From Neoroseomonas marina (GTDB lineage: Bacteria > Pseudomonadota > Alphaproteobacteria > Acetobacterales > Acetobacteraceae), in contig NZ_JABBKX010000009.1 in assembly GCF_012927745.1 (NCBI RefSeq), forward strand, positions 1 to 64,000: a stretch of DNA of 64,000 bases, given 5' to 3'. Position numbers and translations under genes: made by a program. Below, piece after piece: positions 34,333 through 42,719 of the stretch. Positions within the stretch are counted from its first letter, which is position 1; each line of letters opens with the position of its first letter. The notes below the pieces were generated by a model. The model ran no database searches, was not told the origin of the DNA, and worked only from the letters and a program-made list of their open reading frames with translations.

Positions 34333-37300
34333 TCGGCCCCAATCTTTCGGCCTGGGCGATCGGGCGCCGCTCGCTCGTCATCTACTTCATGATCGTCGCG
34401 CTGGTCGCCGGCGCCTTCGCCTTCGTGAAGCTGGGCCGCAACGAGGACCCGGCCTTCACCTTCCGCACCATGATCGTCTCCGCGGTCTGGCCGGGGGCGA
34501 CGATCGAGGAGACGCTGCAGCAGGTCACCGAGCGGCTCGAGCGAACGCTGCAGGAAACGCCGAACCTCGACCGGCTGCGCTCCTACACCGTGCCCGGGCA
34601 GACCACGATCTTCGTCGATCTGAAGGGGCTGACGCCGCCCCAGGTGGTGCCCGACATGTGGTACCAGGTGCGCCGGCGCGTCGCCGACATGCGCCACACC
34701 CTGCCCCAGGGCGTCGTCGGTCCCTTCTTCAACGACGATTTCGGCGACACCTTCGGCATCATCTACGGCTTCACCGCAGACGGATTCAGCCAGCGCGAGC
34801 TCCGCGACTTCGTCGAGCAGGCGCGCTCCCGGCTCCTGCTGGTGCCCGACGTCTCGAAGGTCGAGATCCTCGGCGCGCAGGATGAGCGCATCTTCATCGA
34901 GTTCTCGACCGAGCGGCTTGCCGGCCTCGGGCTGAACTACGGCGCCCTGGTCACCGCATTGCAGGCGCAGAACCTGGTGCGGCCAGCCGGCGTGGTCGAG
35001 ACCGGACAGGAACGTCTGGTGGTGCGCGTCTCCGGCGCCTTCGAGAACGAACAGGACATCCTCGCGGTCAATTTCGTCATCGGCGACCGCATCTTCCGCC
35101 TGGGCGACCTCGCCGAGGTGCGCCGCGGCTACGCGGACCCGCCCCAGCCGATGTTCCGCGTGAACGGCCAGCCGGCGATCGGACTTGCCGTCGCGATGCG
35201 CGAGGCCGGCGACATCCTGGCCCTCGGGCGGAACATCAAGGCGGCGATGGACGAGATCCGCGCCACCCTGCCGATCGGCATCGAGCCCGTCCTGGTCGCC
35301 GACCAGTCCGTGACGGTGGACGAGGCGATCGGCGACTTCACCGACAGCCTGTGGCAGGCGATCCTGATCATCATGGCGGCGTCCTTCGTGGCGCTCGGCA
35401 TGCGGGCGGGCTCGGTGGTCGCGCTGTCGATCCCGTTGACGCTGGCCATCGTCTTCCCCCTGATGTCGGTCTTCGGCATCGACCTGCAGCGCATCTCGCT
35501 CGGCGCGCTGATCATCGCCCTGACGCTGCTGGTCGACGACGCGATGACGACGATCGACGCGATGATCCGGCGCCTCGCGGCCGGGGACAGCAAGCCCAAG
35601 GCCGCGACCTTCGCCTATACGACGCTCGCCTCCTCGATGCTGACCGGCACGCTGGTGACGATCGCGGGCTTCGTGCCGATCGGCTTCGCCAGGAGCTCGG
35701 CCGGCGAGTATACCTTCTCGATCTTCGCGGTCGTCGGGATCGCCCTGATCGTGTCCTGGTTCGTGGCGGTGATCTTTGCCCCGCTGCTGGGCATGGCGAT
35801 CCTGAAGGCACCGACCGGGACCGTGGAGCCCGAGAAGCCCGGCCGGGTGCTGGTCGCCTACACGCGCTTCCTGACCACGGCGATGCGCTTCAAGTGGGCC
35901 ACCATCGCCTTCACCGTCGCGATGTTCGGCGTCTCCGTCTTCGCCATGCAGTTCGTGCCGCGACAGTTCTTCCCGTCCTCCGACCGAACGGAGCTGCTGG
36001 TTGAGGTGACGTTGCCGCAGAACGCCTCGATCTTCGCGAGCGAGGAAGTGGCGAAACGCCTCGACGCCGCGCTGGCGCAGGACCCCGACGTGCAGCGCTG
36101 GAGCACCTATGTCGGGCGCGGCGCGATCCGCTTCTACCTGCCGCTGAACGTGCAGCTCGCCCTGCCCTTCTTCTCGCAGGCCGTGGTGGTCGCGAAGGAC
36201 CTGCCGGGGCGGGAGCGCCTGCATCGGCGCCTGGAAACCCTGCTGGCCGAGGAATTCCCGTCCGCCGTCGCCCGCGTCTATCCGCTCGAGCTCGGCCCGC
36301 CGGTCGGCTGGCCGCTCCAGTACCGCGTCAGCGGACCGGAGATCGAGCGCGTGCGCTCCATCGCCCAGGACGTCGCGAAGCTGATGGCCGAGGCGCCCGG
36401 CGCGCGGCACGTCCATTTCGACTGGATGGAGCCGGCCCGGCAGCTGCGCGTCCGCGTGGACCAGGACGAGGCGCGGCGGGTCGGACTGTCCTCCGCGCAG
36501 CTCGCCACGGCGCTGAACGCGGCGGTGACCGGTTCGACCGTCACCCAGATCCGCGACGACATCTACCTGATCAACGTCGTCGCCCGCGCGACGGCCGAAC
36601 AGCGCTTGTCGCTCGATACGCTGCGCGGCATCCAGCTTCCTATTCCGGGGGGGCGGACGGTGCCGCTGGCGCAATTGGCGACCTTCGAATACGCGCAGGA
36701 GTATCCGCTGATCTGGCGGCGCGACCGCATGCCGACGCTGACGGTGCGCGCCGACGTCAATCCTGGGGTGCTGCCCGATACAGTCGTCGCGCAACTCGAT
36801 CCCCGGATCGCCGCGCTGAACGCCAGCCTGCCGCGGGGCTATCACGTCGCGCTCGGCGGCATCGCGGAGGAAAGCGCCTATTCCCAGGCCTCGGTGCTCG
36901 CGGTGGTGCCGATGATGCTGCTGATCATGCTGACGCTGCTGATGTTCCAGCTCGGCTCCTTCCGGCGGCTGTTCCTGGTGCTGGCGCTGCTGCCGCTCGG
37001 CATCATCGGCGTGGTGCTGGCGCTGCTGGTGTTCAACCGGCCGCTCGGCTTCGTCGCCATCCTCGGCATCCTGTCGCTGCTCGGGATGATCGCGAAGAAC
37101 GCGGTCATCCTGGTGATGCAGATCGAATCCGACCGGGCCGAGGGCAAGAGCGTCTGGGACGCGGTGATCGCCTCGGCCTCCTCGCGTCTCAGGCCGATGC
37201 TGCTGACGGCGATCTCGACGGTGCTGGGGCTGATCCCGATCGCGCCGACGGTGTTCTGGGGGCCGATGGCCTTCGCCATCATGGGCGGGCTGATGATCGC

Positions 37301-37385
37301 GACGCTGCTGACGCTGGTCTTCCTGCCGACGCTCTACGTCACGGTGTTCCGTGGCCGTCCGCCGGAACCGGCGGCGGAGGCGTGA
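34329..37385 (+). CDS. RND-family efflux permease
   Basis: A 1018-residue inner-membrane proton antiporter that captures compounds from the periplasm or membrane and expels them. It has 12 predicted helices, two large periplasmic loops, and the proton-relay aspartates in TLLVDDAMTTIDAM on helix 4. The N-terminus (LGRNEDPAFTFRTMIVSAVWPGAT) and the ending GFVAILGILSLLGMIAKNAVIL are standard. The sequence is closer to the single-component hydrophobe pumps such as VexF/MexK-type than to AcrB. The ATGA overlap with the adaptor gene couples their translation, and mrpE starts 1 bp after the stop. Confidence 0.93.
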   Translation: MIGPNLSAWAIGRRSLVIYFMIVALVAGAFAFVKLGRNEDPAFTFRTMIVSAVWPGATIEETLQQVTERLERTLQETPNLDRLRSYTVPGQTTIFVDLKGLTPPQVVPDMWYQVRRRVADMRHTLPQGVVGPFFNDDFGDTFGIIYGFTADGFSQRELRDFVEQARSRLLLVPDVSKVEILGAQDERIFIEFSTERLAGLGLNYGALVTALQAQNLVRPAGVVETGQERLVVRVSGAFENEQDILAVNFVIGDRIFRLGDLAEVRRGYADPPQPMFRVNGQPAIGLAVAMREAGDILALGRNIKAAMDEIRATLPIGIEPVLVADQSVTVDEAIGDFTDSLWQAILIIMAASFVALGMRAGSVVALSIPLTLAIVFPLMSVFGIDLQRISLGALIIALTLLVDDAMTTIDAMIRRLAAGDSKPKAATFAYTTLASSMLTGTLVTIAGFVPIGFARSSAGEYTFSIFAVVGIALIVSWFVAVIFAPLLGMAILKAPTGTVEPEKPGRVLVAYTRFLTTAMRFKWATIAFTVAMFGVSVFAMQFVPRQFFPSSDRTELLVEVTLPQNASIFASEEVAKRLDAALAQDPDVQRWSTYVGRGAIRFYLPLNVQLALPFFSQAVVVAKDLPGRERLHRRLETLLAEEFPSAVARVYPLELGPPVGWPLQYRVSGPEIERVRSIAQDVAKLMAEAPGARHVHFDWMEPARQLRVRVDQDEARRVGLSSAQLATALNAAVTGSTVTQIRDDIYLINVVARATAEQRLSLDTLRGIQLPIPGGRTVPLAQLATFEYAQEYPLIWRRDRMPTLTVRADVNPGVLPDTVVAQLDPRIAALNASLPRGYHVALGGIAEESAYSQASVLAVVPMMLLIMLTLLMFQLGSFRRLFLVLALLPLGIIGVVLALLVFNRPLGFVAILGILSLLGMIAKNAVILVMQIESDRAEGKSVWDAVIASASSRLRPMLLTAISTVLGLIPIAPTVFWGPMAFAIMGGLMIATLLTLVFLPTLYVTVFRGRPPEPAAEA

Positions 37386-37386
37386 G

Positions 37387-37860
37387 GTGGCCGCGGCGGC
37401 GCTCGTCCGCTTCGGACTGCTGCTGACGCTCTGGATCGCGCTCGCCGGCGCCGGGTGGAAGGGTCTGGCGCCGGGAGTGGCGGCGGCCGCGCTGAGCACC
37501 TGGTGGAGCCTGCGGCTGCTGCCGCCGGCGCCGCTGCGCCTGCATCCGATCGCGCTGGCAGGACTGGTGCTGCGCTTTCCGTGGCAGGCGCTGACCGCGG
37601 GGGTGCAGGTGGCCCTGTTGGCGCTCGACCCGCGGCGGCAGCCGGAGCCCAGGCACGTCACCTGGGCGCCAAGCCTGTCGCCGGGCCGGGCACGGGACGC
37701 CTTCCTCGCCTATGCCAGCCTGCTGCCGGGCACCCTGCCCGCCGGCGACGCGCCGGACGGGTCCGTCGTCATCCATGCCATCGCCGGCGCCGGTTCCGCC
37801 GCGGCGGGGATGAGCGAGGAGGAGGCGCGCTTCGCCCGCGCCTTCGGGCTCGATGACTGA
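37387..37860 (+). CDS. mrpE: Mrp antiporter subunit E
   Basis: A 157-residue MnhE/MrpE protein: two or three N-terminal hydrophobic helices (LVRFGLLLTLWIALAGA, WWSLRLLPPAPL) followed by a soluble domain with the family features SPGRARDAFLAYASLLPGTLPAG and VIHAI. MrpE helps assemble the multi-subunit Na+/H+ antiporter. The start is the GTG at 37387, since GGAGG lies 6 bases upstream inside the RND gene; an earlier in-frame GTG at 37351 would add an Arg-rich leader. The end overlaps mrpF by 8 bp. Confidence 0.85.
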   Translation: MAAAALVRFGLLLTLWIALAGAGWKGLAPGVAAAALSTWWSLRLLPPAPLRLHPIALAGLVLRFPWQALTAGVQVALLALDPRRQPEPRHVTWAPSLSPGRARDAFLAYASLLPGTLPAGDAPDGSVVIHAIAGAGSAAAGMSEEEARFARAFGLDD

Positions 37861-38125
37861 GATCCTGCTCGGCGCGGCGTTGCTGGTGCTGGCGACGGTC
37901 ATGACGGGGCTGGCACGCGTGCTGCGGGGTCCCGGCATCGCGGACCGCGTCATGGCCGCGCAGTTGCTCGGCACGGGTGGGATCGCCGTGCTGCTGCTGC
38001 TCGATGCGGCGACGGGCACGCCAGGGCTCGCGGATGCGGCGCTGACGCTCGCGCTGCTTGCTGCCTTCGCGACGGTGGCGCTGGTGCGCGGCGCGCCTGA
38101 CGATGGCGGGGACCCGCCGGCATGA
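37853..38125 (+). CDS. mrpF: Mrp antiporter subunit F
   Basis: A 90-residue membrane protein with three hydrophobic helices and the conserved MrpF segment RVLRGPGIADRVMAAQLLGT after helix 1. It is a small structural subunit of the Mrp complex. It overlaps mrpE by 8 bp and mrpG by 4 bp. Confidence 0.88.
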   Translation: MTEILLGAALLVLATVMTGLARVLRGPGIADRVMAAQLLGTGGIAVLLLLDAATGTPGLADAALTLALLAAFATVALVRGAPDDGGDPPA

Positions 38126-38415
38126 CCCTTCTGGTCGACGTCTTCACCGTGCTCGCGGTGGCCGCCGGGATCGTCTTCTTCATCGCGGGGACGGCCGGGC
38201 TGATCCGCTTCCCTGATACGTCGAGCCGGCTGCATGCGCTGACCAAGGCCGATCACCTCGGCCTCGGGCTGGTGGTGCTCGGCCTGCTGCCGCGGGCGGA
38301 AAGCCTCGGCGGCGTGCTGCGGCTGCTGGCGATCTGGGGCCTGGTTCTGGTGTCGAGCGCCGCGGCAGGGCCGATGCTGGCGCGTCTCGCGCGGCGCGGG
38401 GCGCGCGGCGGATGA
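38122..38415 (+). CDS. mrpG: Mrp antiporter subunit G
   Basis: A 97-residue three-helix subunit with the MrpG/MnhG signature GTAGLIRFPDTSSRLHALTKADHLGLGLV. It is needed for complex stability in studied Mrp systems. Its start overlaps mrpF as ATGA, and its stop overlaps the following fused MrpB-like gene in the same way. Confidence 0.9.
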   Translation: MTLLVDVFTVLAVAAGIVFFIAGTAGLIRFPDTSSRLHALTKADHLGLGLVVLGLLPRAESLGGVLRLLAIWGLVLVSSAAAGPMLARLARRGARGG

Positions 38416-39344
38416 TCGCGGACCTGCTGATCGTGGCGGCGATCGTCGCCCTCGCCCTGCCGGTGGTGCTGGGGCGCAGCGCATTCACTTCCGTCGCGCT
38501 GTTCGTCGCCTATGGCCTGCTGCTCGCCTTCGCCTGGGTGCGGCTCGATGCGGTCGATGTCGCACTGACCGAGGCCGCGATCGGCGCCGGCCTGTCGGGC
38601 GTGCTGCTGCTCGGCGCCGCGCGGCGCCTGGCGGGTGGACCGCCGGTGGAGGATGCGCCGCCGGGCAAGGCGCAGGTGGCCCTGATCGGGGTCGGCTGCG
38701 CGGGGCTGGCGGTGGCGCTGGGGGCGGCGATCCTCGCCCTGCCCGACCCGGCGCCGAGCCTCGCCGGACCGGTCATGGCGAACATCGCGGCCCTCGAGGT
38801 CGGCAATCCCGTGACCGCGGTGCTGATGGGCTTCCGCGGCCTCGACACCTTGCTTGAGGCGGCGGTGCTGGTGCTTGCCGTGGTCGCGCTCTGGGCGCTC
38901 GCGCCGGATGCGGCCTGGGGCGGGGCGCCGGGGTGGCGACAGCCGCGCGCGGCGGACGGACCATTGGCGCTGCTCGCCCGCGTCCTGCCGCCGATCGGGG
39001 TCGTGGTCGCCGTGCATATCCTCTGGGTCGGCGCCGATGCGCCGGGGGGCAAGTTCCAGGCGGCGGCGATCCTCACCGCGATGTGGCTGCTGCCCTGGAT
39101 GGCGGGCATCGCGGCACCGCCGCCGATCTCGCGCGCCTGGCTGCGCATCTTGGTCGCTGCGGGGCCGGTCGCCTTCATCCTAGCGGGCTTCGCGGGGTCG
39201 GCACTGCAGGGCGCCTTCCTCGCCTATCCGCAGGGCTACGCGAAGGCCGTCATCATCGCGGTCGAGGTGGTGCTGACGGCATCCATCGCGGTGGCGCTGG
39301 CGCTGCTGGTGCTCGGCCCGCCGGCCGAGGATCGTGACGCATGA
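38412..39344 (+). CDS. mrpB: Fused MbhD-MbhE-MrpB subunit of the antiporter
   Basis: A 310-residue membrane protein that joins parts kept separate in classic Mrp. Residues about 1-75 look like MbhD/DUF4040 (AFAWVRLDAVDVALTEAAIGAGLSG). Residues 110-165 resemble MbhE (VGNPVTAVLMGFRGLDTLLEAAVLVLAV), which normally form the C-terminus of MrpA. Residues 180-310 are MnhB-like (LLARVLPPIGVVVAVHILW...GADAPGGKFQAAAILTAMWLLP). It carries acidic residues on helices that line the ion path in Mrp and hydrogenase complexes. It overlaps both neighbours by 4 bp. Confidence 0.82.
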   Translation: MIADLLIVAAIVALALPVVLGRSAFTSVALFVAYGLLLAFAWVRLDAVDVALTEAAIGAGLSGVLLLGAARRLAGGPPVEDAPPGKAQVALIGVGCAGLAVALGAAILALPDPAPSLAGPVMANIAALEVGNPVTAVLMGFRGLDTLLEAAVLVLAVVALWALAPDAAWGGAPGWRQPRAADGPLALLARVLPPIGVVVAVHILWVGADAPGGKFQAAAILTAMWLLPWMAGIAAPPPISRAWLRILVAAGPVAFILAGFAGSALQGAFLAYPQGYAKAVIIAVEVVLTASIAVALALLVLGPPAEDRDA

Positions 39345-39628
39345 GCGCCGCCATCTACGGCCTGTTGGGCGCAGCACTGGTCGGTATCGGGTTGTTCGGC
39401 CTGCTGGTGCGGCGCGACGCGCTGCTCCGGATCCTCGCCTTCAACCTGCTCGGCGGGGGGGTGTTCCTGGTCTTCGGGGCGGTGGCGCGGCGCGGCGCCG
39501 GCGCGGGGCTCGCGGCCGATCCGGTGCCGCAGGCGATCATCCTGACCGGCATCGTGGTGGCCTTCGCGGCGACGACGCTCGCGGTCGCGCTGGTGCTGCG
39601 CCTCGCCGCGGCGAAGGACCGCGGCTGA
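39341..39628 (+). CDS. mrpC: Mrp antiporter subunit C (NuoK-like)
   Basis: A 95-residue three-helix protein related to complex I NuoK. It has the pattern LVGIGLFGLLVRRDALLRILAFNLLGGGVFLVFGAV and the PVPQAIILTGIVVAFAATTLAVAL-like segment (DPVPQAIILTGIVVAFAATT) of MrpC/MnhC. The last base of its TGA is the first base of the next ATG, so translation is coupled. Confidence 0.9.
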   Translation: MSAAIYGLLGAALVGIGLFGLLVRRDALLRILAFNLLGGGVFLVFGAVARRGAGAGLAADPVPQAIILTGIVVAFAATTLAVALVLRLAAAKDRG

Positions 39629-41103
39629 TGTCGGCGGGGATGCTGCCGGTGCTCGCGGTGATGCTGCCGGCGCTCGGCATGGTGGTGTCGCTGCCCCTCG
39701 GCGCGCGGGGGGCGGAACGGCTGACGCTCGCTTTGGCGCCGCTGGGCCTGGCGGTCGCGGTGGCGATCGCCGTCGTCGTCTATGGCGACAGCGCGCCGAT
39801 CCGGCACGACCTCGGCCATTGGGCGCCGCCGCTCGGCCTCGCCTTCCGGGTCGACGGCTTGTCCGCGGCGATGATGGTGACGGCCGCGGTCGTGATCGGC
39901 GCGACGGCGTTCTTCGCGCGAGGCCAGTTCGGCACGGCGCAGGGAACGGCCGAGACGCGCCGCGCCTTCGCCTTCTGGCCATTGCTGCTCGCCATCTGGG
40001 GTGCCACCAACCTGACGCTGGCGGCAAACGACCTCTTCACCTTCTACGTCGCGCTGGAACTGCTGACCTTCGCGGCCATGCCGATGGTGGCCCTCGACGG
40101 CAAGCGGGAAACGCTCGAGGCCGCGCTGCGCTACCTGATGTTCGCGCTGCTCGGCTCGGTGCTCTACCTGCTCGGCGTGGCGCTGATGTATGGCGCGGCG
40201 GGGACGCTCGACGTCGTGGTGCTGGCGTCGCGCGTCGGCGGGTCCTATCCGGTGCTGCTGGCGGCGGCGCTGATGACGGCGGGGCTGCTCGCCAAGACCG
40301 CGCTGCTGCCGCTGCACCTCTGGCTGCCGCCCGCCCATGCCGGTGCGCCGGCGGCGGCGAGTGCCGTCCTGTCCGCCCTGGTGGTGAAGGGGTCCTTCGT
40401 CATCCTGCTCCGGCTGTGGTTCGGCGTGCTGCCGGGCATCCCGGGGCCGATGGCGGCACAGATCCTCGCGGGGCTCGGCGCGGCGGCGATCCTGCTCGGG
40501 TCCGTCGCGGCACTGGCGCAGGAGAGGCTGAAGCTGCTCGTCGCCTACTCGACCGTCGCGCAGATCGGCTACCTGTTCCTGATGTTTCCGTTGATCGCCT
40601 CGATGCCCGGGACGGAGACGGCGGCCAAGGCCTGGACCGGCGGGGTGGTACAGGCGGTCGCCCACGCCTTCGCCAAGGCGGCGATGTTCCTCGCGGTCGG
40701 CCTGATGGCGGCGCGGCTCGGGCATGACCGGATCCGGGACATCGCCGGCGCGGGGCGGGCATTACCGGTGCCGATGATCACCTTCGGGCTCGCCGGCCTC
40801 ACGCTGATGGGCGTGCCGCCCTCGGGCGGGTTCGCGGCGAAGTGGCTGCTCCTCGCCGCAGCGATCGAGGCCGGGCAGTGGTGGTGGGCACTGGTGATCC
40901 TGTGCGGCGGGCTTCTGACCGGCGGCTATGTCTACCGCGTGGTATCGGTCGGGCTGCGGACGGGTGAGGCGCCCCAACCCGCCCGCGGCGCGGAGGGCCA
41001 GGGGATCGCGTTGGTGCTCGCCATCGTCTCGGTGCTGCTGGGTTTCCTGCCGCTCGGCGCCTTCGGGCTGGTGCAGATCGGCCGGCTGGACCTCGGACCA
41101 TGA
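39628..41103 (+). CDS. mrpD: Mrp antiporter subunit D (NuoM/N-like)
   Basis: A 491-residue, roughly 14-helix proton-translocating subunit. Key antiporter landmarks are a helix-5-type Glu region (DLFTFYVALELLTFAAM), the lysine helix LLAKTALLPLHLWLPPAHAGAP followed by ASAVLSALVVKGS, and RLKLLVAYSTVAQIGYLFLM. The start is ATG 39628, overlapping the mrpC stop by one base; the frame is open upstream but that region is mrpC. It overlaps the next antiporter subunit by 4 bp. Confidence 0.9.
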   Translation: MSAGMLPVLAVMLPALGMVVSLPLGARGAERLTLALAPLGLAVAVAIAVVVYGDSAPIRHDLGHWAPPLGLAFRVDGLSAAMMVTAAVVIGATAFFARGQFGTAQGTAETRRAFAFWPLLLAIWGATNLTLAANDLFTFYVALELLTFAAMPMVALDGKRETLEAALRYLMFALLGSVLYLLGVALMYGAAGTLDVVVLASRVGGSYPVLLAAALMTAGLLAKTALLPLHLWLPPAHAGAPAAASAVLSALVVKGSFVILLRLWFGVLPGIPGPMAAQILAGLGAAAILLGSVAALAQERLKLLVAYSTVAQIGYLFLMFPLIASMPGTETAAKAWTGGVVQAVAHAFAKAAMFLAVGLMAARLGHDRIRDIAGAGRALPVPMITFGLAGLTLMGVPPSGGFAAKWLLLAAAIEAGQWWWALVILCGGLLTGGYVYRVVSVGLRTGEAPQPARGAEGQGIALVLAIVSVLLGFLPLGAFGLVQIGRLDLGP

Positions 41104-42719
41104 GTGCGCTGCTGCTCACCCTGACGCCCGTCGTGCCGCTGCTGATGGTGGCGGCGCTGGCAGTGCCGGCGCTGCGTGCGACGGTGCTGCGGCTGCTCTG
41201 GGTTGCGCCGCTGCCGGGGCTGGCCTGCGCGCTGTTCGCCTACGATGCGGCGCCCTTCGTCGTCTATGCCCGCGTGCGGCTGATGCTGGCGCTGGACGGC
41301 TCCTCGGCGCTGCTGCTCGGCGCGGCATCGGTGCTATGGTGCGCGGCCTCGGTCTACGCGCAGTGCTACATGGCGAAGGATGGCCTCGCGCGCTTCGCGG
41401 GGTGGTGGCTGCCGACCATGGCGGGCAGCCTCGGCGTCTTCGTCGCGGGCGACCTGATCGGCTTCTATCTGGTCTATGCGCTGGCGAGCCTGCCGGCGTG
41501 GGGCCTCGTCGTGCATGACCGCACGGCGCGCGCCTGGAATGCGGGCGCGACCTACATCCTGCTGACCGTGCTGGGCGAGGCCGCGCTGCTTGCCGCCTTC
41601 GCGCTGCTCGCGGCCTTCTCTCCGGGATCGACGCTCGCCATCGCCGACGTGCTGCCGCATCTGGCCGACGCGCCGCTGCGCGACGTGACCATCGGGCTGT
41701 TGATCCTGGGCTTCGGGCTGAAGGCGGGGCTGGTGCCGCTGCATGTCTGGCTGCCGCTCGCGCATCCGGCCGCACCCATGCCGGCCTCGGCGGTGCTGAG
41801 CGGCGCGATCATCAAGGCCGGCGTCATCGGCCTGATCCGCTTCCTGCCCGCCGAGGTCACGCCCGTGGGCTGGGGCGAGGCGCTCGTCGTCATCGGCTTC
41901 GTCACCGCCTTCTGGGGCGTGGGCATGGGCGTGACGCAGCGCAATCCGAAGACCGTGCTTGCCTATTCCTCGGTCAGCCAGATGGGGGTGGTGGCAGCGG
42001 CGATCGGCATGGGCATCGCCGGCGGCATCGCGACGACGCCCACCTCCGCCGCCTACTACGCGGTGCACCACGTGCTGGCGAAAGGGGCACTGTTCCTTGC
42101 CGTCGGTGTCGCGGCCAAGAGCGGCGGCGCCGCGCGCGCCTGGGTCATTCTGCCGGCGGTGCTGCTCGCGCTGGGCTTCGGCGGCATGCCGCTGACCGGC
42201 GGCTGGCTGGCGAAGGAGGCGGTGAAGGCCGAACTGGGCAGCGGGCTTGTCGGCATGCTGTCCGCGCTGTCGGCGGCCGGGTCGACGCTGCTGATGCTGC
42301 ACTTCGCGCGGCGCCTCGCCGCGGGATTCGCCGTGGAGGAACGGGCGCGGCCGCCGCTGGAATTGCTGTTGCCCTGGCTGGCGATGGCCGCCGCCGCGGT
42401 GGTGCTGCCCTGGGCGTTGTTCGATGTGGCGGGCGGATCGCTCGACGCCGTGCTGTCCGCCGCATCGATGCGGAAGGCGTTGTGGCCCGTGCTGGTGGGC
42501 CTCGCGTTGCTCGGCGCGCTGGCCTGGCTCGGCGATCGGGTGCCCGAGGTCCCGGGCGGCGACGTCCTGCTGGTCGGCCGCCGCCTGCTTCGCCTCGCGG
42601 CGCCGGTAGCCCCCGCACTGGAACGCGCCGAGGCCGTGCTGCGCGCCTGGCCCGCGGCGGGTCTTGCGCTCCTGGCGCTCGTCCTGGCCCTTGGCCTGGC
42701 CATGGCACACGTGCCATGA
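41100..42719 (+). CDS. Second antiporter-like subunit of the Mrp cluster
   Basis: A 539-residue NuoL/M/N-like protein, clearly a paralogue of the preceding subunit. It has GLKAGLVPLHVWLPLAHPAAPMPASAVLSGAIIKAG (lysine helix and loop) and NPKTVLAYSSVSQMGVVAAAIG. The helix-5 region (LIGFYLVYALASLPAWG) has Ala where the usual Glu pair would be expected, so its proton path may differ. It probably occupies the MrpA slot, since no MrpA-sized protein is encoded. The C-terminal 60 residues run beyond the common core. Its stop overlaps the AsmA-like start. Confidence 0.85.
   Translation: MSALLLTLTPVVPLLMVAALAVPALRATVLRLLWVAPLPGLACALFAYDAAPFVVYARVRLMLALDGSSALLLGAASVLWCAASVYAQCYMAKDGLARFAGWWLPTMAGSLGVFVAGDLIGFYLVYALASLPAWGLVVHDRTARAWNAGATYILLTVLGEAALLAAFALLAAFSPGSTLAIADVLPHLADAPLRDVTIGLLILGFGLKAGLVPLHVWLPLAHPAAPMPASAVLSGAIIKAGVIGLIRFLPAEVTPVGWGEALVVIGFVTAFWGVGMGVTQRNPKTVLAYSSVSQMGVVAAAIGMGIAGGIATTPTSAAYYAVHHVLAKGALFLAVGVAAKSGGAARAWVILPAVLLALGFGGMPLTGGWLAKEAVKAELGSGLVGMLSALSAAGSTLLMLHFARRLAAGFAVEERARPPLELLLPWLAMAAAAVVLPWALFDVAGGSLDAVLSAASMRKALWPVLVGLALLGALAWLGDRVPEVPGGDVLLVGRRLLRLAAPVAPALERAEAVLRAWPAAGLALLALVLALGLAMAHVP

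Noticed and set aside
34101-37661. A 1186-codon open frame on the minus strand
   Set aside because: It is antisense to the RND permease, with low-complexity Arg/Asp/Gln-rich translation and no motif.
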